64,000 nt of DNA from JAOXRU01 sp965247735 (GCA_965247735.1 CBDFHN010000002.1:1798001-1862000), one strand, 5' to 3'. Positions 1 through 8,717 are shown, counted from the stretch's first letter. Notes: a model not told the origin generated them from the sequence alone. Translations and numbers: made by a program.

Positions 1-702
1 TATTTATCAGAAGATCAAGTTAGCAGAAACATAACCTGGCTAAATAACAATGAACAAGCAAAACTTCCGCTTACTAGGGCTTTTTTCCAATGGGGCAACC
101 TTAATAACCAGCAAACACATACTGGTTTTCATGCCATGAATCATCTTTTTAGAGGATTAAATCGTCTAAAAATGGAAAGAGAAATTGACGAAAAACGTGC
201 CATAGAAGATTTAACCGTTTTCCTTGATGACAGCAAAAAACTGGGTCTAGCCAATGAAATTACTACTGCTATTGAAACCTATGTTCATTTAAAAAATGAA
301 GACAGTGAAAAAGCTATAGCTTCTTTAAAAGAATTACGTACTAGTAAATTATTAGGTGACATGGACAGAGAGTCTATAGACAAGTCTATTGCCTATTTAG
401 AAGATAGAGAGCCAGGAAAAGCACTGAATGGCCCTTTCGATAAGATCTTTCTAGGCAAAATTGCATCAAAATATATGATTGCTATTTTGTCTAAAATTGA
501 CTGGGAAAAAGTAATGAAAGATAATAATGTTCCTTACACAAAAGAACTATTTGATTCTATAGAAGCCTATAATGAATTTGTAAAAAATCTAAGCAAGCTT
601 TCTACAGCTGAAGGACTTAAAGATGCTGGTAAGAAACTTCAAAATCAGGGTGAAGATCTTTGGGATAAAACCAAAGGACTCTTGGACGAAGAAAAGGAAT
701 AA
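1..702 (+). CDS. hypothetical helical protein, 5'-truncated by window edge
   Basis: The reading frame is open from the first base (no stop upstream of the first ATG at 136), so the gene almost certainly starts outside the window; 233 codons are visible. The protein is rich in Lys/Glu/Leu and looks almost wholly alpha-helical, with no signal peptide, membrane segment or metal motif in the visible part. The C-terminus is a charged tail rich in Lys and Glu. I do not recognise a family. A strong intrinsic terminator follows directly. The function is unknown. Confidence 0.75.
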   Translation, partial: YLSEDQVSRNITWLNNNEQAKLPLTRAFFQWGNLNNQQTHTGFHAMNHLFRGLNRLKMEREIDEKRAIEDLTVFLDDSKKLGLANEITTAIETYVHLKNEDSEKAIASLKELRTSKLLGDMDRESIDKSIAYLEDREPGKALNGPFDKIFLGKIASKYMIAILSKIDWEKVMKDNNVPYTKELFDSIEAYNEFVKNLSKLSTAEGLKDAGKKLQNQGEDLWDKTKGLLDEEKE

Positions 703-724
703 CTTAGTAAGACAGCAATAATTA

Positions 725-778
725 AAAAAGCTTAAACAAAAAGTATTTACTACTTTCTGTTTAAGCTTTTTACTTTTT
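725..778 (+). terminator. intrinsic terminator of the first gene
   Basis: A 14-nt perfect inverted repeat (725-738 with 758-771, core AAGCTTAAACA) is followed by a T-rich run. It lies 22 nt after the stop at 702. The A-run on the left arm could also let it act for the convergent gene whose stop is at 824. Confidence 0.85.
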
Positions 779-823
779 TAGCTATCAGCAGCCTATCTAT
801 ATAAAACTGAATTTATTGATAAA

Positions 824-1852
824 TTATGTAAACGGATAAAAAACAAGTGGTTGCCCTGCTGTTCTATTCTGAACCCTCATTAGAAAACCATCGGCTTTAG
901 GTAAATTCTTAAAAACATCAGATGTTACGATTACTTCTGACGCCAAACAGGAAATTTCTGCAATTTTACAAGAAATACTGTATCTAACACTCGTAAGATG
1001 TTCTGCATCTAAATCACCTGGACGCTCATTTAAAAACCATTTTGAAAAATCGAAAGTACCGGGCCATCTTAACACTGTTTTTCCTAAAACACCTCCAAAA
1101 GCAGCTTCTCTATCAAAATTAGAAGACCATGCAATAACTATTCTATTTAGTGGCTCCTTATTCTCTTTAGACAACCAAAATATCACTTCCTCAAAAGTAC
1201 TTATCAACTCATCTGCACATTTCTGCACGTCTAATGTTTTTAAATTATCCATAAATCGACGTTCTACAGTGTCGGGATCTGTATGGCAACTGGCTTTATA
1301 ATTAAGTCTTTTTAATCTTACATTACCATAATCAATTTCGTATCGTTCTCCTTCAAAAACATACAACTCGTCACTTTCCCAACCACTATGGGCTCCAACT
1401 TTAAATGTTATTTTTTCTGCACGAGGCAAGGCCAAAAAGGCTTCAGTTTTACAGGCTTCTGGCAATACTTCTACATAACAAAGTGCTAAAAACTGAGCAA
1501 CTAAACTCTGCCTTCCTTCAAATGCATAATCATCTTCATCTACACTTACCAATCCCCAATCGTATAAATTTGGACCTACTCCTGTACTAACTATACAAGA
1601 CCCTGTTTCACTATACAACGAAGAATATACATAACCATAGCTATCTATTCCGATTTCAATTTTAGAAATGGGTTCCAAAACAGGTTCTCCTGTAAGCACT
1701 GGATTCATCCAATCTCGAAAATAGGACGGAAACTCTTCCTTAAGCCTTGAAACAAAATTAGAGACTACTAGTTCTGGCCTTTCTTTTTCGTACTCTTCTT
1801 TGTATTCTTCTAATGATTCCCTAAATGCACTTTGGATCTGTATCTTATTCAT
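824..1852 (-). CDS. hypothetical protein, 342 aa
   Basis: An intact soluble-looking protein of unknown family. It has no signal peptide or membrane segment. The N-terminal 45 residues are strongly helical and charged (EEYKEEYEKERPE); the rest mixes beta strands with aromatic patches, and a helical stretch near residues 205-230 (CADELISTFEEVIFWLSKE) precedes a C-terminal beta-rich part. It starts at ATG 1852; a TAATTTTG -7-like box lies about 30 nt upstream (1882-1889). It is convergent with the preceding plus-strand gene and monocistronic by context. I cannot assign a function. Confidence 0.7.
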   Translation of the reverse strand: MNKIQIQSAFRESLEEYKEEYEKERPELVVSNFVSRLKEEFPSYFRDWMNPVLTGEPVLEPISKIEIGIDSYGYVYSSLYSETGSCIVSTGVGPNLYDWGLVSVDEDDYAFEGRQSLVAQFLALCYVEVLPEACKTEAFLALPRAEKITFKVGAHSGWESDELYVFEGERYEIDYGNVRLKRLNYKASCHTDPDTVERRFMDNLKTLDVQKCADELISTFEEVIFWLSKENKEPLNRIVIAWSSNFDREAAFGGVLGKTVLRWPGTFDFSKWFLNERPGDLDAEHLTSVRYSISCKIAEISCLASEVIVTSDVFKNLPKADGFLMRVQNRTAGQPLVFYPFT

Positions 1853-1938
1853 TTAATTTACTTCTATTAAAATTGGTTTTACAAAATTATGTAAATCACA
1901 CAGTATTGGTTACCCCCTTTTTCCGTGAAATTAATAAC

Positions 1939-1979
1939 AAAAAAACCGACTTATAATTGCATATAAATCGGTCTTTTTT
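1939..1979. terminator. bidirectional intrinsic terminator after the peroxiredoxin gene
   Basis: Arms ACCGACTTAT (1945-1954) and ATAAATCGGT (1963-1972) pair with one mismatch. An A-run precedes the stem and a T-run follows it, so it can act on both strands. It sits 20 nt past the peroxiredoxin stop codon. Confidence 0.8.
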
Positions 1980-1998
1980 ATAAATAATAATATTATTG

Positions 1999-2640
1999 CT
2001 AATCTAAGTTTGGCTGTGGAGTCATTCTTAAATATGGTTTTACCTCTTTATGTCCTTTTGGAAACAACTCAGGAATCTGCTCATTAGATACACCAGGAAC
2101 AATTACACAGTCATCACCATTATTCCAATTTGCAGGTGTAGCCACCTTATGATATGTTGTTAACTGTAATGAATCTATTACCCTAAGTATTTCATTAAAA
2201 TTTCTTCCTGTAGACGCTGGATATGTAATTATTAATTTCACCTTTTTATCAGGATCAATAATAAATACAGAACGTACAGTCAACTGACTGCTTGCATTTG
2301 GATGAATCATATCATACAATTCTGATACTTTCCTGTCCTCATCGGCAATAATTGGAAAATTAACTGTAGTATTTTGTGTTTCGTTAATATCAGAAATCCA
2401 TCCATGATGAGATTCTACTCCATCAACACTTAGTGCTACTACTTTTACGTTTCGTTTATCAAACTCTGGTTTATATTTTGCCACAGTTCCTAATTCTGTA
2501 GTACAAACTGGTGTATAATCTGCTGGATGAGAAAAAAGTACTGCCCAGCTATCCCCTAACCATTCATGAAAATTTAAATCTCCTTCCGAAGATTGTGCTG
2601 TAAAATTTGGAGCTACATCTCCTAATCGTATTGTTGCCAT
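1999..2640 (-). CDS. 1-Cys peroxiredoxin, Prx6 type
   Basis: A thiol peroxidase that reduces hydrogen peroxide and organic hydroperoxides in the cytoplasm. The active-site signature PxxxTxxC is seen as P39, T43 and C46 (HPADYTPVCTTE). The length of 213 aa and the long C-terminal half with a PGVSNEQI-like segment fit the Prx6 subfamily rather than AhpC. One further Cys is present near residue 176 (GDDCVIVPG), the position where some bacterial Prx6 proteins carry a second Cys; whether it acts as a resolving Cys cannot be told. Single gene with its own terminator. Confidence 0.93.
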   Translation of the reverse strand: MATIRLGDVAPNFTAQSSEGDLNFHEWLGDSWAVLFSHPADYTPVCTTELGTVAKYKPEFDKRNVKVVALSVDGVESHHGWISDINETQNTTVNFPIIADEDRKVSELYDMIHPNASSQLTVRSVFIIDPDKKVKLIITYPASTGRNFNEILRVIDSLQLTTYHKVATPANWNNGDDCVIVPGVSNEQIPELFPKGHKEVKPYLRMTPQPNLD

Positions 2641-2780
2641 TTTTTTAAATCTTTAAAATTCATATCTAAATTAGGGAATAATTAATAACTGTAGACCTAT
2701 TCTTTGTTAAGTATTTTATAATTTGATATTGGTAGCATATTTCTCTTTATGTATATTTACTCGTAAACATTTTAGCCTAA

Positions 2781-3266
2781 ATGACACATATAATCACCTA
2801 TTTAAAACCAGTTTCTATCTTTAAAAAGCTATTTGGAACCGTTATATTTATATTTTCCTTTTTTGTTGTTACATATCAAAGTATTTTAATTGGTTTTTTC
2901 ATGATGTCTTTCGCTACCTATTTAGTCTCTTCTGTAGGGTCGCAGATTAATTTGAATGACAATACCTATCGAAATATATGGTCTATTTTTGCTATCCATT
3001 TCGGCAAATGGAAAGTTAACCCCAATTTTGAATATATTTCAGTTTTTAAAGGCATACAAAAACAACGTGTAAGTAACCTGGGAGCAACAACCACTTTTTC
3101 AGATGAAGTATATCTTGTGAATTTTTTTTATGAGCGGAATAAGCATAAAACATTTTATCGAACTTTTGACAAAGAAGACGCCTTTAAGGTCGCAAATCAT
3201 TTTAAATTAGCCCTTGGTCTTGATATTCTTGATGCCACTCAAAAAGAGCAAAAATGGTTAGCTTAA
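2781..3266 (+). CDS. two-TM membrane protein, 161 aa, unknown function
   Basis: Residues about 14-55 contain two closely spaced hydrophobic segments (IFIFSFFVVTYQSILIGFF and a following one), which would form a hairpin. They are followed by a soluble domain of about 100 residues with alternating strands and a final helix (AFKVANHFKLALGL) that resembles small PH-like membrane-associated domains. No catalytic motif is visible. It is transcribed away from the peroxiredoxin gene. The family was not identified with certainty. Confidence 0.7.
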   Translation: MTHIITYLKPVSIFKKLFGTVIFIFSFFVVTYQSILIGFFMMSFATYLVSSVGSQINLNDNTYRNIWSIFAIHFGKWKVNPNFEYISVFKGIQKQRVSNLGATTTFSDEVYLVNFFYERNKHKTFYRTFDKEDAFKVANHFKLALGLDILDATQKEQKWLA

Positions 3267-3290
3267 GACACCCTTAGAAATACACAAGTT

Positions 3291-3385
3291 ATGCTCTCAA
3301 CTTTTGGGCATGTTTTTGCCGCTTATGCAATTGGAGCTAGACTTTCTAATATTCTAAAAAGTTGAGAATTTTGCATTTCCATTGA
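3291..3385 (+). pseudogene. decayed 5' stub of a DUF457-type hydrolase gene
   Basis: An ATG opens 24 codons that match the start of the intact gene at 4696 almost codon for codon (FGHVFAAYAIGARLSNILKS against FGHAFAAYALGSGFSNTLKS). The frame then hits TGA exactly where the intact gene has TGG (Trp), and the similarity runs on for a few codons past the stop (aattttgcatt against aagttttggtt) before it fades. This is therefore a duplicate of the first ~90 nt, truncated and carrying a nonsense change. It lies 24 nt after the preceding gene. Confidence 0.8.
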
Positions 3386-3567
3386 AAACAACAACTAGAG
3401 AAGGGCCTTTTGAATCTTTTATAATTCCTTTGACAAATAATACTTAAGCACTTCTGAATACAATTTGATTCTAAATAATTACAAAACAAACAACTTAATT
3501 AATTAGTGTTCTGCTTAGCGTCCTGTAAAACATATCAATATTACAATCAAAAAACAGGCTTCTGAAT
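3386..3567. other. intergenic region without recognised gene
   Basis: AT-rich DNA between two decayed genes. I see no open frame of note, no RNA gene and no clear hairpin. It probably holds eroded coding sequence. Confidence 0.5.
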
Positions 3568-3785
3568 ATGCTTAAAATGATGAATTTATCGGTCTACCAA
3601 CTTAATACCATCACTAAAGCTAGAATAAGTAAAACCTGCTCAGGTCTTATTAAAGAACATATTATTCTAGAAGCTAAAAGATATTTATTAGCTATTTCAA
3701 ATCAGATCAATCAAATTGCCTTTTTCTTGGCTATGATGATCTTTCTCTTTTTACTAGATTAAAAAAAAACAAACTAGTTTCTCTC
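3568..3785 (+). pseudogene. frameshifted remnant of an AraC-family regulator (C-terminal HTH)
   Basis: The frame reads LSVYQLNTITK...SGLIKEHIILEAKRYLLAI..INQIAFFL, the typical course of the first AraC helix-turn-helix and the linker helix. In the +1 frame the next codons read GYDDLSLFTRLKKN, matching the second HTH (GF.D.S.F.R.FKK). One base has been lost near 3729-3731, which throws the rest out of frame into a stop at 3762. The effector domain upstream and the end of the gene are missing. This is a pseudogene, not a 64-aa protein. Confidence 0.8.
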
Positions 3786-3863
3786 CAAAATCCTTTCGTC
3801 AGAATTTCAAATAAGTCCTTTTTAATTTGACTTTTATCCTATACTGTTTCTAATTCATAATTA

Positions 3864-3871
3864 TAATTTTG
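3864..3871 (+). promoter_or_regulatory. putative -7 box upstream of the DUF2938 gene
   Basis: TAATTTTG fits the Bacteroidota consensus TAnnTTTG. It lies 44 nt before the ATG at 3916. I see no clear TTTG at the -33 position. Confidence 0.4.
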
Positions 3872-3915
3872 ACAGTTCATTACATAATACACATTCACTT
3901 AAAAAAATAGAAATA

Positions 3916-4401
3916 ATGAATATAATAATTAAAACAATTCTGGTTGGAATAGGCGCTACTTTTGCCATGGATATTTGGGCTTTTATTTTGGGATTATTCA
4001 ATATCAAATCATTAGATTATCGTTTGGTTGGTCGTTGGATTGGAAATATTCCAAACGGAAAGTTTTTCCATAAGAGTATAGTAAATGTTTCTCCTATAAA
4101 AAACGAACTAATTTTAGGCTGGTTTTCTCATTATTTAATTGGAATATGTTTTGCCTTTTTATTATTGTTTATTTATGGAAAAACATGGTTTGATAAACCA
4201 ACGCTAATTCCTGCTCTTGTAATTGGAATTGTTACCATAGTTGCTCCTTTTTTTCTTATGCAACCTGCTTTAGGTTTAGGTATTGCAGGCAGCAATTTTC
4301 CTGAGCCAAACACCTTGCGATTAAAAAGCTTTATGGCTCATTTTATCTATGGCATAGGATTTTACTTGTCGGTATTACTCATTAATTATGTTAAGAAATA
4401 A
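3916..4401 (+). CDS. DUF2938 family membrane protein
   Basis: An integral membrane protein with four predicted transmembrane segments (about residues 5-25, 73-93, 98-120 and 138-157). The conserved block MQPALGLGIAGSNFPEPN, followed by RLKSFMAHFIYGIG, is the hallmark of the DUF2938 family as I know it. The molecular role is unknown. Family members often sit next to a transcription regulator, and the AraC remnant 130 nt upstream may be its lost regulator (inference). It has its own -7-like box and no clear terminator. Confidence 0.85.
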   Translation: MNIIIKTILVGIGATFAMDIWAFILGLFNIKSLDYRLVGRWIGNIPNGKFFHKSIVNVSPIKNELILGWFSHYLIGICFAFLLLFIYGKTWFDKPTLIPALVIGIVTIVAPFFLMQPALGLGIAGSNFPEPNTLRLKSFMAHFIYGIGFYLSVLLINYVKK

Positions 4402-4695
4402 AAACTTTAAATTTTTAACAATAAAACTAATTATAACACTAAGGTTTGTAAGCTCGAATTTCAAGTCATAATAACTAAACCAAGCAAAAATCTCATTGGC
4501 TAATTGGTTCCGTTTTAGGTAAGTATTCCTTAACTAACAATGCACCTCTTAATGTTAAATTCAGCGATCGTTAATTATTATAAAAGTTAACTTTTTTTGA
4601 TTAAGTCTTAAAAGAAAAAAACATAAAACCTGGTTCTGGATTTAACCAAAAGTTAGTATATCTTTACAGGCATAACTTAATATACGAAACCAATT
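4402..4695. promoter_or_regulatory. 294-nt upstream region of the DUF457/pentapeptide operon
   Basis: No gene is seen. A weak -7-like TATCTTTA lies about 35 nt upstream of the ATG at 4696. I see no riboswitch-like or hairpin structure. Confidence 0.35.
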
Positions 4696-5232
4696 ATGGC
4701 CTCCGCTTTTGGACATGCTTTTGCTGCTTATGCACTTGGATCTGGATTTTCTAATACCTTAAAAAGTTGGAAGTTTTGGTTACTGGGATGTATTTGCGCC
4801 ATTTTACCTGATGCCGATGTTATCGGTTTCAAATTTGATATTGCCTATGGTGACTTTTGGGGACATCGTGGTTTTACCCACTCCTTTTTATTTGCTTTTT
4901 TAACAGGAATTGGAATTACATTACTATTCTTCAGAAAAAAACTAACACTAAAAAACAGTTTTATTTACATCCTATATTTTAGTCTTTGTACCGCTTCTCA
5001 TAGTATTTTGGATGCTATGACAACTGGTGGACTAGGCGTTGCTTTCTTTTCTCCTTGGATAGAAACACGTTATTTTTTCCCTTGGAAACCAATTCAGGTT
5101 TCTCCTATTGGAATAACCAATTTTTTTAGTGAATGGGGAAAACGAGTACTGCTCAGCGAACTTATTTGGATAGGAATACCAGGAACTATATATATAATTG
5201 CGATTAAATTTTTAAAAAGAATAACAAAATGA
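4696..5232 (+). CDS. DUF457 / YdjM-type membrane-bound metal-dependent hydrolase
   Basis: 178 aa with several transmembrane helices. Conserved features of the family are visible: an N-terminal FGHAFAAYALG His motif, LPDADVIG with its Asp pair, the GHRGFTHS motif near residue 55, and SHSILDAMTTGGLGVAFFSPW around 100-120. These His/Asp residues are thought to bind a metal at the membrane; the natural substrate is not known. The stop codon overlaps the start of the pentapeptide gene, so the two are translationally coupled. A broken copy of its 5' end lies 1.4 kb upstream. Confidence 0.88.
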   Translation: MASAFGHAFAAYALGSGFSNTLKSWKFWLLGCICAILPDADVIGFKFDIAYGDFWGHRGFTHSFLFAFLTGIGITLLFFRKKLTLKNSFIYILYFSLCTASHSILDAMTTGGLGVAFFSPWIETRYFFPWKPIQVSPIGITNFFSEWGKRVLLSELIWIGIPGTIYIIAIKFLKRITK

Positions 5233-5789
5233 TGCTAGATCAGGTTTTTAAAAAGAAAACATATGATATTCATGAATTATCACATCAAGAATTTGATAAC
5301 TGTACTTTTATCAATTGTTCGTTTGAAAAAACAATTCTAACAAGCACTGATTTTATGGAATGTGAGTTTATCGATTGCAACTTTAGCAATGCTCGATTAA
5401 AAGACACAGGTTTAAAAGATGTTGTTTTTACAGATTGTAAACTTCTTGGGTTAATCTTTAGTGAATGCAATCCTTTTTTACTTGCGCTAGAGTTTAAGAA
5501 TTGCATGCTAAGTTTTGCTTCTTTTTATCAGCTAAAACTTTCTAAAACGAAATTTAATGACTGTAATATGGAACAAGTAGAATTCTCAGAAGCAGATTTA
5601 AGCAAAGCCTCCTTTAACGGCTGTGATCTTAAAAAAGCAGTTTTTGGACGTACAAACCTTAGTAATGCTGATTTTAGAACCGCTATTAATTACAGCATAG
5701 ATCCCGATGACAACACCCTTAAGAAGGCAAAGTTTTCCAAAGAAGGCTTGGCTGGTTTACTTTTAAAACACCAATTGTTGGTAGAATAA
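5229..5789 (+). CDS. pentapeptide-repeat protein (Qnr/McbG-like fold)
   Basis: 186 aa made largely of A(D/N)LxX-type pentapeptides (FDNCTFINCSFEKTIL; DLSKASFNGCDLKKAVFG), which would fold into a right-handed quadrilateral beta helix. A central interruption and the C-terminal helix-like tail resemble the Qnr/McbG group that mimics DNA and protects gyrase, but the chain is shorter than Qnr (about 215 aa), so a protective role is only a possibility. The start overlaps the upstream stop (ATGATG at 5229-5234; either ATG is possible), so it is coupled to the DUF457 gene. Confidence 0.85.
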   Translation: MMLDQVFKKKTYDIHELSHQEFDNCTFINCSFEKTILTSTDFMECEFIDCNFSNARLKDTGLKDVVFTDCKLLGLIFSECNPFLLALEFKNCMLSFASFYQLKLSKTKFNDCNMEQVEFSEADLSKASFNGCDLKKAVFGRTNLSNADFRTAINYSIDPDDNTLKKAKFSKEGLAGLLLKHQLLVE

Positions 5790-5835
5790 TGGCAAAAAAA
5801 CCAAATAGAGACCTATTTTGATTACTCCCTGTTTT

Positions 5836-5860
5836 TCTCTTATCTTTATCTAATAAGAGA
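5836..5860 (+). promoter_or_regulatory. 8-nt dyad over a -7-like box before the VOC gene
   Basis: TCTCTTAT (5836-5843) and ATAAGAGA (5853-5860) are perfect inverted arms. TATCTTTA (5841-5848), a TAnnTTTR box, overlaps the left arm. The ATG follows at 5868. This could be a promoter with an operator or simply a 5' hairpin. Confidence 0.35.
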
Positions 5861-5867
5861 TCTATTT

Positions 5868-6293
5868 ATGAATACCATACCCCCTTTTCACATTGCTATT
5901 CCTGTTCACAATTTAGAAGAATGTCGTGCTTTTTATAGCAATATCCTTAACTGCCCAGAAGGACGTAGTGACAAACATTGGGTTGACTTTAACCTGTTTG
6001 GACATCAATTGGTAATTCATTATAAAGCAAAAACAGCACAAGAAGCTATACATACTAATTCTGTAGACGGAAAAGAAGTTCCTGTCCCACATTTTGGCGT
6101 TGTTTTAGACTGGGATCAATTTCATGCTTTTGCTACTGAACTTAGTTCAAAAAATGTTCAATTTATTATTGCCCCTTATATCAGATTTAAAGGGAAAGCT
6201 GGTGAACAAGCAACTATGTTTTTCTATGATCCTGCCGGAAATGCATTAGAATTCAAAGCTTTTAAAGACCCAAGTCAATTATTTAAAAAGTAA
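5868..6293 (+). CDS. VOC-superfamily glyoxalase/dioxygenase-like protein
   Basis: 141 aa, one complete VOC module pair (two beta-alpha-beta-beta-beta units). It has the usual opening FHIAIPVHNLEECRAFY with His8 as first metal ligand, HQLVIH at about 46-51, HFGVVLDWDQF at the start of the second unit, and FFYDPAGNALEFKAF with Glu128 as last ligand. The ligand set suggests a divalent metal enzyme. The substrate cannot be told; no neighbour indicates a pathway. Single gene, convergent with folD. Confidence 0.88.
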   Translation: MNTIPPFHIAIPVHNLEECRAFYSNILNCPEGRSDKHWVDFNLFGHQLVIHYKAKTAQEAIHTNSVDGKEVPVPHFGVVLDWDQFHAFATELSSKNVQFIIAPYIRFKGKAGEQATMFFYDPAGNALEFKAFKDPSQLFKK

Positions 6294-6302
6294 CTAATTG
6301 GC

Positions 6303-6336
6303 ATAAAAAAACCGTTAAAAATATACTTTAACGGCT
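6303..6336 (-). terminator. intrinsic terminator of folD
   Basis: CCGTTAAA (6312-6319) pairs with TTTAACGG (6327-6334). On the minus strand the stem is followed by a T-run (A-run at 6304-6311 on plus). It lies between the convergent VOC and folD genes. Confidence 0.8.
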
Positions 6337-6366
6337 TCTATTATCTTATTACTATTCGGTAGTAAA

Positions 6367-7251
6367 CTATCGCTTAGCATCGTGTCTTTCTCTTGCTAAT
6401 AGCGTGTTTTTAAGCAGCATTGCAATTGTCATTGGCCCAACACCTCCTGGTACTGGTGTTATATAACTTGCTTTTTTGCTTACATTTTCAAAATCTACAT
6501 CTCCAACAATTCTATAGCCTTTTTCTGTAGTATCATCAGGCAATCTGGTGATTCCAACATCAATAATTACAGCATCATCTTTTACCATTTCTGCCTTTAA
6601 AAAATTAGGAACTCCCAATGCAGAAATCACAATGTCTGCTTGTGATATAATTTGAGTAATATTTTTGGTACGACTATGTGTTAATGTTACGGTTGAGTTT
6701 CCTGGAAAACCTTTTCTTCCCATTAAAATACTCATTGGACGACCTACAATATGACTTCTTCCAATTACAACAGTGTGTTTTCCTGAAGTTTCAACCTTAT
6801 ACCGTTCTAAAAGCTCTAATATTCCAAATGGTGTTGCTGGTATAAATGTACTCATATCCAAAGCCATTCTCCCAAAATTCATCGGGTGGAAACCATCTAC
6901 ATCTTTATCAGGATCAATAGCCATTAATACTTTTTGAGTATCTATTTGCTCTGGCAATGGCAACTGTACAATAAAACCATCTATATCTGGATTATCATTC
7001 AATTCTTTTACTTTTTTAAGCAATTCAACTTCAGATGTTGTACTTGGTAATTTTACTAATGTAGAGTCAAAACCCACTCTTTTACAAGACCTTACTTTAC
7101 TTCCAACATAGGTAAGACTTGCACCATCATTACCAACGATAACTGCAGCAAGATGCGGAACTTTTTCACCGCGTTCCTTCATCTTTGAAACTTCTAATGT
7201 GATCTCTTCTTTAATCTGATTTGAAACTAACTTACCGTCTAGTATTTGCAT
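6367..7251 (-). CDS. folD: bifunctional methylenetetrahydrofolate dehydrogenase / methenyltetrahydrofolate cyclohydrolase
   Basis: Cytoplasmic one-carbon enzyme interconverting 5,10-methylene-, methenyl- and 10-formyl-THF with NADP(+). Family signatures are clear: YVGSKVRSCKRVGF with the catalytic Lys region, DGFIVQLPLPEQID, DKDVDGFHP.N.G, the Rossmann stretch VIGRSHIVGRPMS and PVPGGVGPMTIAMLL near the end. I chose the ATG at 7251 (MQILDGK...), giving 294 aa as usual for FolD, because the 12 codons upstream are an unconserved A/T-rich run. It follows ffh on the same strand with 114 nt between. Confidence 0.95.
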   Translation of the reverse strand: MQILDGKLVSNQIKEEITLEVSKMKERGEKVPHLAAVIVGNDGASLTYVGSKVRSCKRVGFDSTLVKLPSTTSEVELLKKVKELNDNPDIDGFIVQLPLPEQIDTQKVLMAIDPDKDVDGFHPMNFGRMALDMSTFIPATPFGILELLERYKVETSGKHTVVIGRSHIVGRPMSILMGRKGFPGNSTVTLTHSRTKNITQIISQADIVISALGVPNFLKAEMVKDDAVIIDVGITRLPDDTTEKGYRIVGDVDFENVSKKASYITPVPGGVGPMTIAMLLKNTLLARERHDAKR

Positions 7252-7365
7252 TTTTATTTTTTTCCGAAAAAAGATAAAATAGTACAAAGCATTAAACTTA
7301 CTTGTTTTTTACTCAATTCTATTTCTCTATTTTCTTTTTTCTATTCTCTTTAATACTCTTTGTTC

Positions 7366-8694
7366 TTATTTCATTCCTTGCATCATCTGCATCATCTTCT
7401 TTCCACCGCTACCTTGCATCATTTTCATCATCTTACTCATTTGATTGAACTGCTTTAACAACTTATTGATTTCTTGGATAGATGTTCCACTTCCTTTTGC
7501 AATTCTTTTCTTTCTATTTGCATTTAATGTGGATGGCGTAGCACGTTCACCAGGTGTCATAGAATGGATAATAGCTTCTATATGCTTAAATGCGTCATCA
7601 TCAATATCAACTCCTTTTAAAGCCTTACCTGCTCCAGGAATCATCCCAAGAAGATCTTTCATGCTCCCCATCTTCTTTATTTGCTGAATCTGAGTTAAGA
7701 AATCGTCAAAACCAAATTGGTTTTTAGCGATTTTCTTTTGTAATTTTCTAGCTTCTTCTTCATCAAACTGCTCTTGTGCTCTTTCTACTAAAGAAACAAC
7801 ATCTCCCATTCCTAAGATACGATCTGCCATACGAGATGGATAGAACACATCTATGGCATCCATTTTTTCTCCAGTACCAATAAACTTAATTGGCTTGTTT
7901 ACCACAGATTTAATAGATATTGCAGCTCCACCACGAGTATCACCATCTAATTTTGTCAGGATAACACCATCAAAATTAAGAATATCATTAAATGCTTTTG
8001 CTGTATTTACTGCATCTTGCCCAGTCATAGCATCAACAACAAATAAGGTTTCATTTGGTGTTATTGCTTTATGTACATTGGCAATTTCCTTCATCATTAC
8101 CTCATCTACTGCCAAACGACCAGCGGTATCCACAATTACTACATTATGTCCATTTGCTTTTGCATGTGCAATTGCAGCCTTCGATATTTTTACTGGATCT
8201 TTTTCATCTCTATTAGAATAGACTTCAACACCTATTTGTTCTCCTACTACATGCAACTGATCTATTGCTGCAGGTCTATAAATATCACAGGCCACTAAAA
8301 GTGGCGTTTTGTTTTTCTTGGTTTTAAGGTAATTAGCTAGTTTACCAGAAAAAGTAGTCTTACCGGATCCTTGTAAACCAGACATTAATATTACTGATGG
8401 TTTTCCAGATAAGTCAATACCTTCTACTTCCCCACCCATCAATTGGGTAAGTTCGTCTTTTACCAACTTTACCATTAACTGACCAGGCTGCAAAGAAGTC
8501 AATACATTCTGACCTAGTGCTTTCTCCTTAACCTTTTTGGTAAATTCTTTAGCTATTTTAAAGTTAACATCAGCATCTAAAAGTGCCCTACGCACTTCTT
8601 TTAATGTTTCTGCTACATTTATTTCTGTTATCTGCCCATGTCCTTTAAGAACGTGGAGGGCTTTGTCTAACTTTTCACTTAAATTATCAAACAT
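7366..8694 (-). CDS. ffh: signal recognition particle protein Ffh (SRP54)
   Basis: GTPase that binds 4.5S RNA and signal peptides of nascent membrane proteins and hands them to FtsY. The N domain (1-90) is followed by the G domain with G1 GLQGSGKT (106-113), DTAGR, TKLDGDTRGG and FIGTGEKMDAID. The Met-rich M domain closes the protein (FNQMSKMMKMMQGSGGKKMMQMMQGMK-like tail, given here in part). At 442 aa it has the normal length. A likely promoter lies just upstream. folD follows. Confidence 0.97.
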   Translation of the reverse strand: MFDNLSEKLDKALHVLKGHGQITEINVAETLKEVRRALLDADVNFKIAKEFTKKVKEKALGQNVLTSLQPGQLMVKLVKDELTQLMGGEVEGIDLSGKPSVILMSGLQGSGKTTFSGKLANYLKTKKNKTPLLVACDIYRPAAIDQLHVVGEQIGVEVYSNRDEKDPVKISKAAIAHAKANGHNVVIVDTAGRLAVDEVMMKEIANVHKAITPNETLFVVDAMTGQDAVNTAKAFNDILNFDGVILTKLDGDTRGGAAISIKSVVNKPIKFIGTGEKMDAIDVFYPSRMADRILGMGDVVSLVERAQEQFDEEEARKLQKKIAKNQFGFDDFLTQIQQIKKMGSMKDLLGMIPGAGKALKGVDIDDDAFKHIEAIIHSMTPGERATPSTLNANRKKRIAKGSGTSIQEINKLLKQFNQMSKMMKMMQGSGGKKMMQMMQGMK

Positions 8695-8717
8695 AATCTT
8701 GCACTATTTAGAATTTG

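Noticed and set aside
3568..3762. A 64-aa protein-coding gene
   Set aside because: The sequence is the helix-turn-helix part of an AraC regulator continued in another frame; it is treated as a pseudogene.
7445..8298. Plus-strand frames opposite ffh
   Set aside because: They overlap the highly conserved ffh gene in antisense and show no recognisable protein features.
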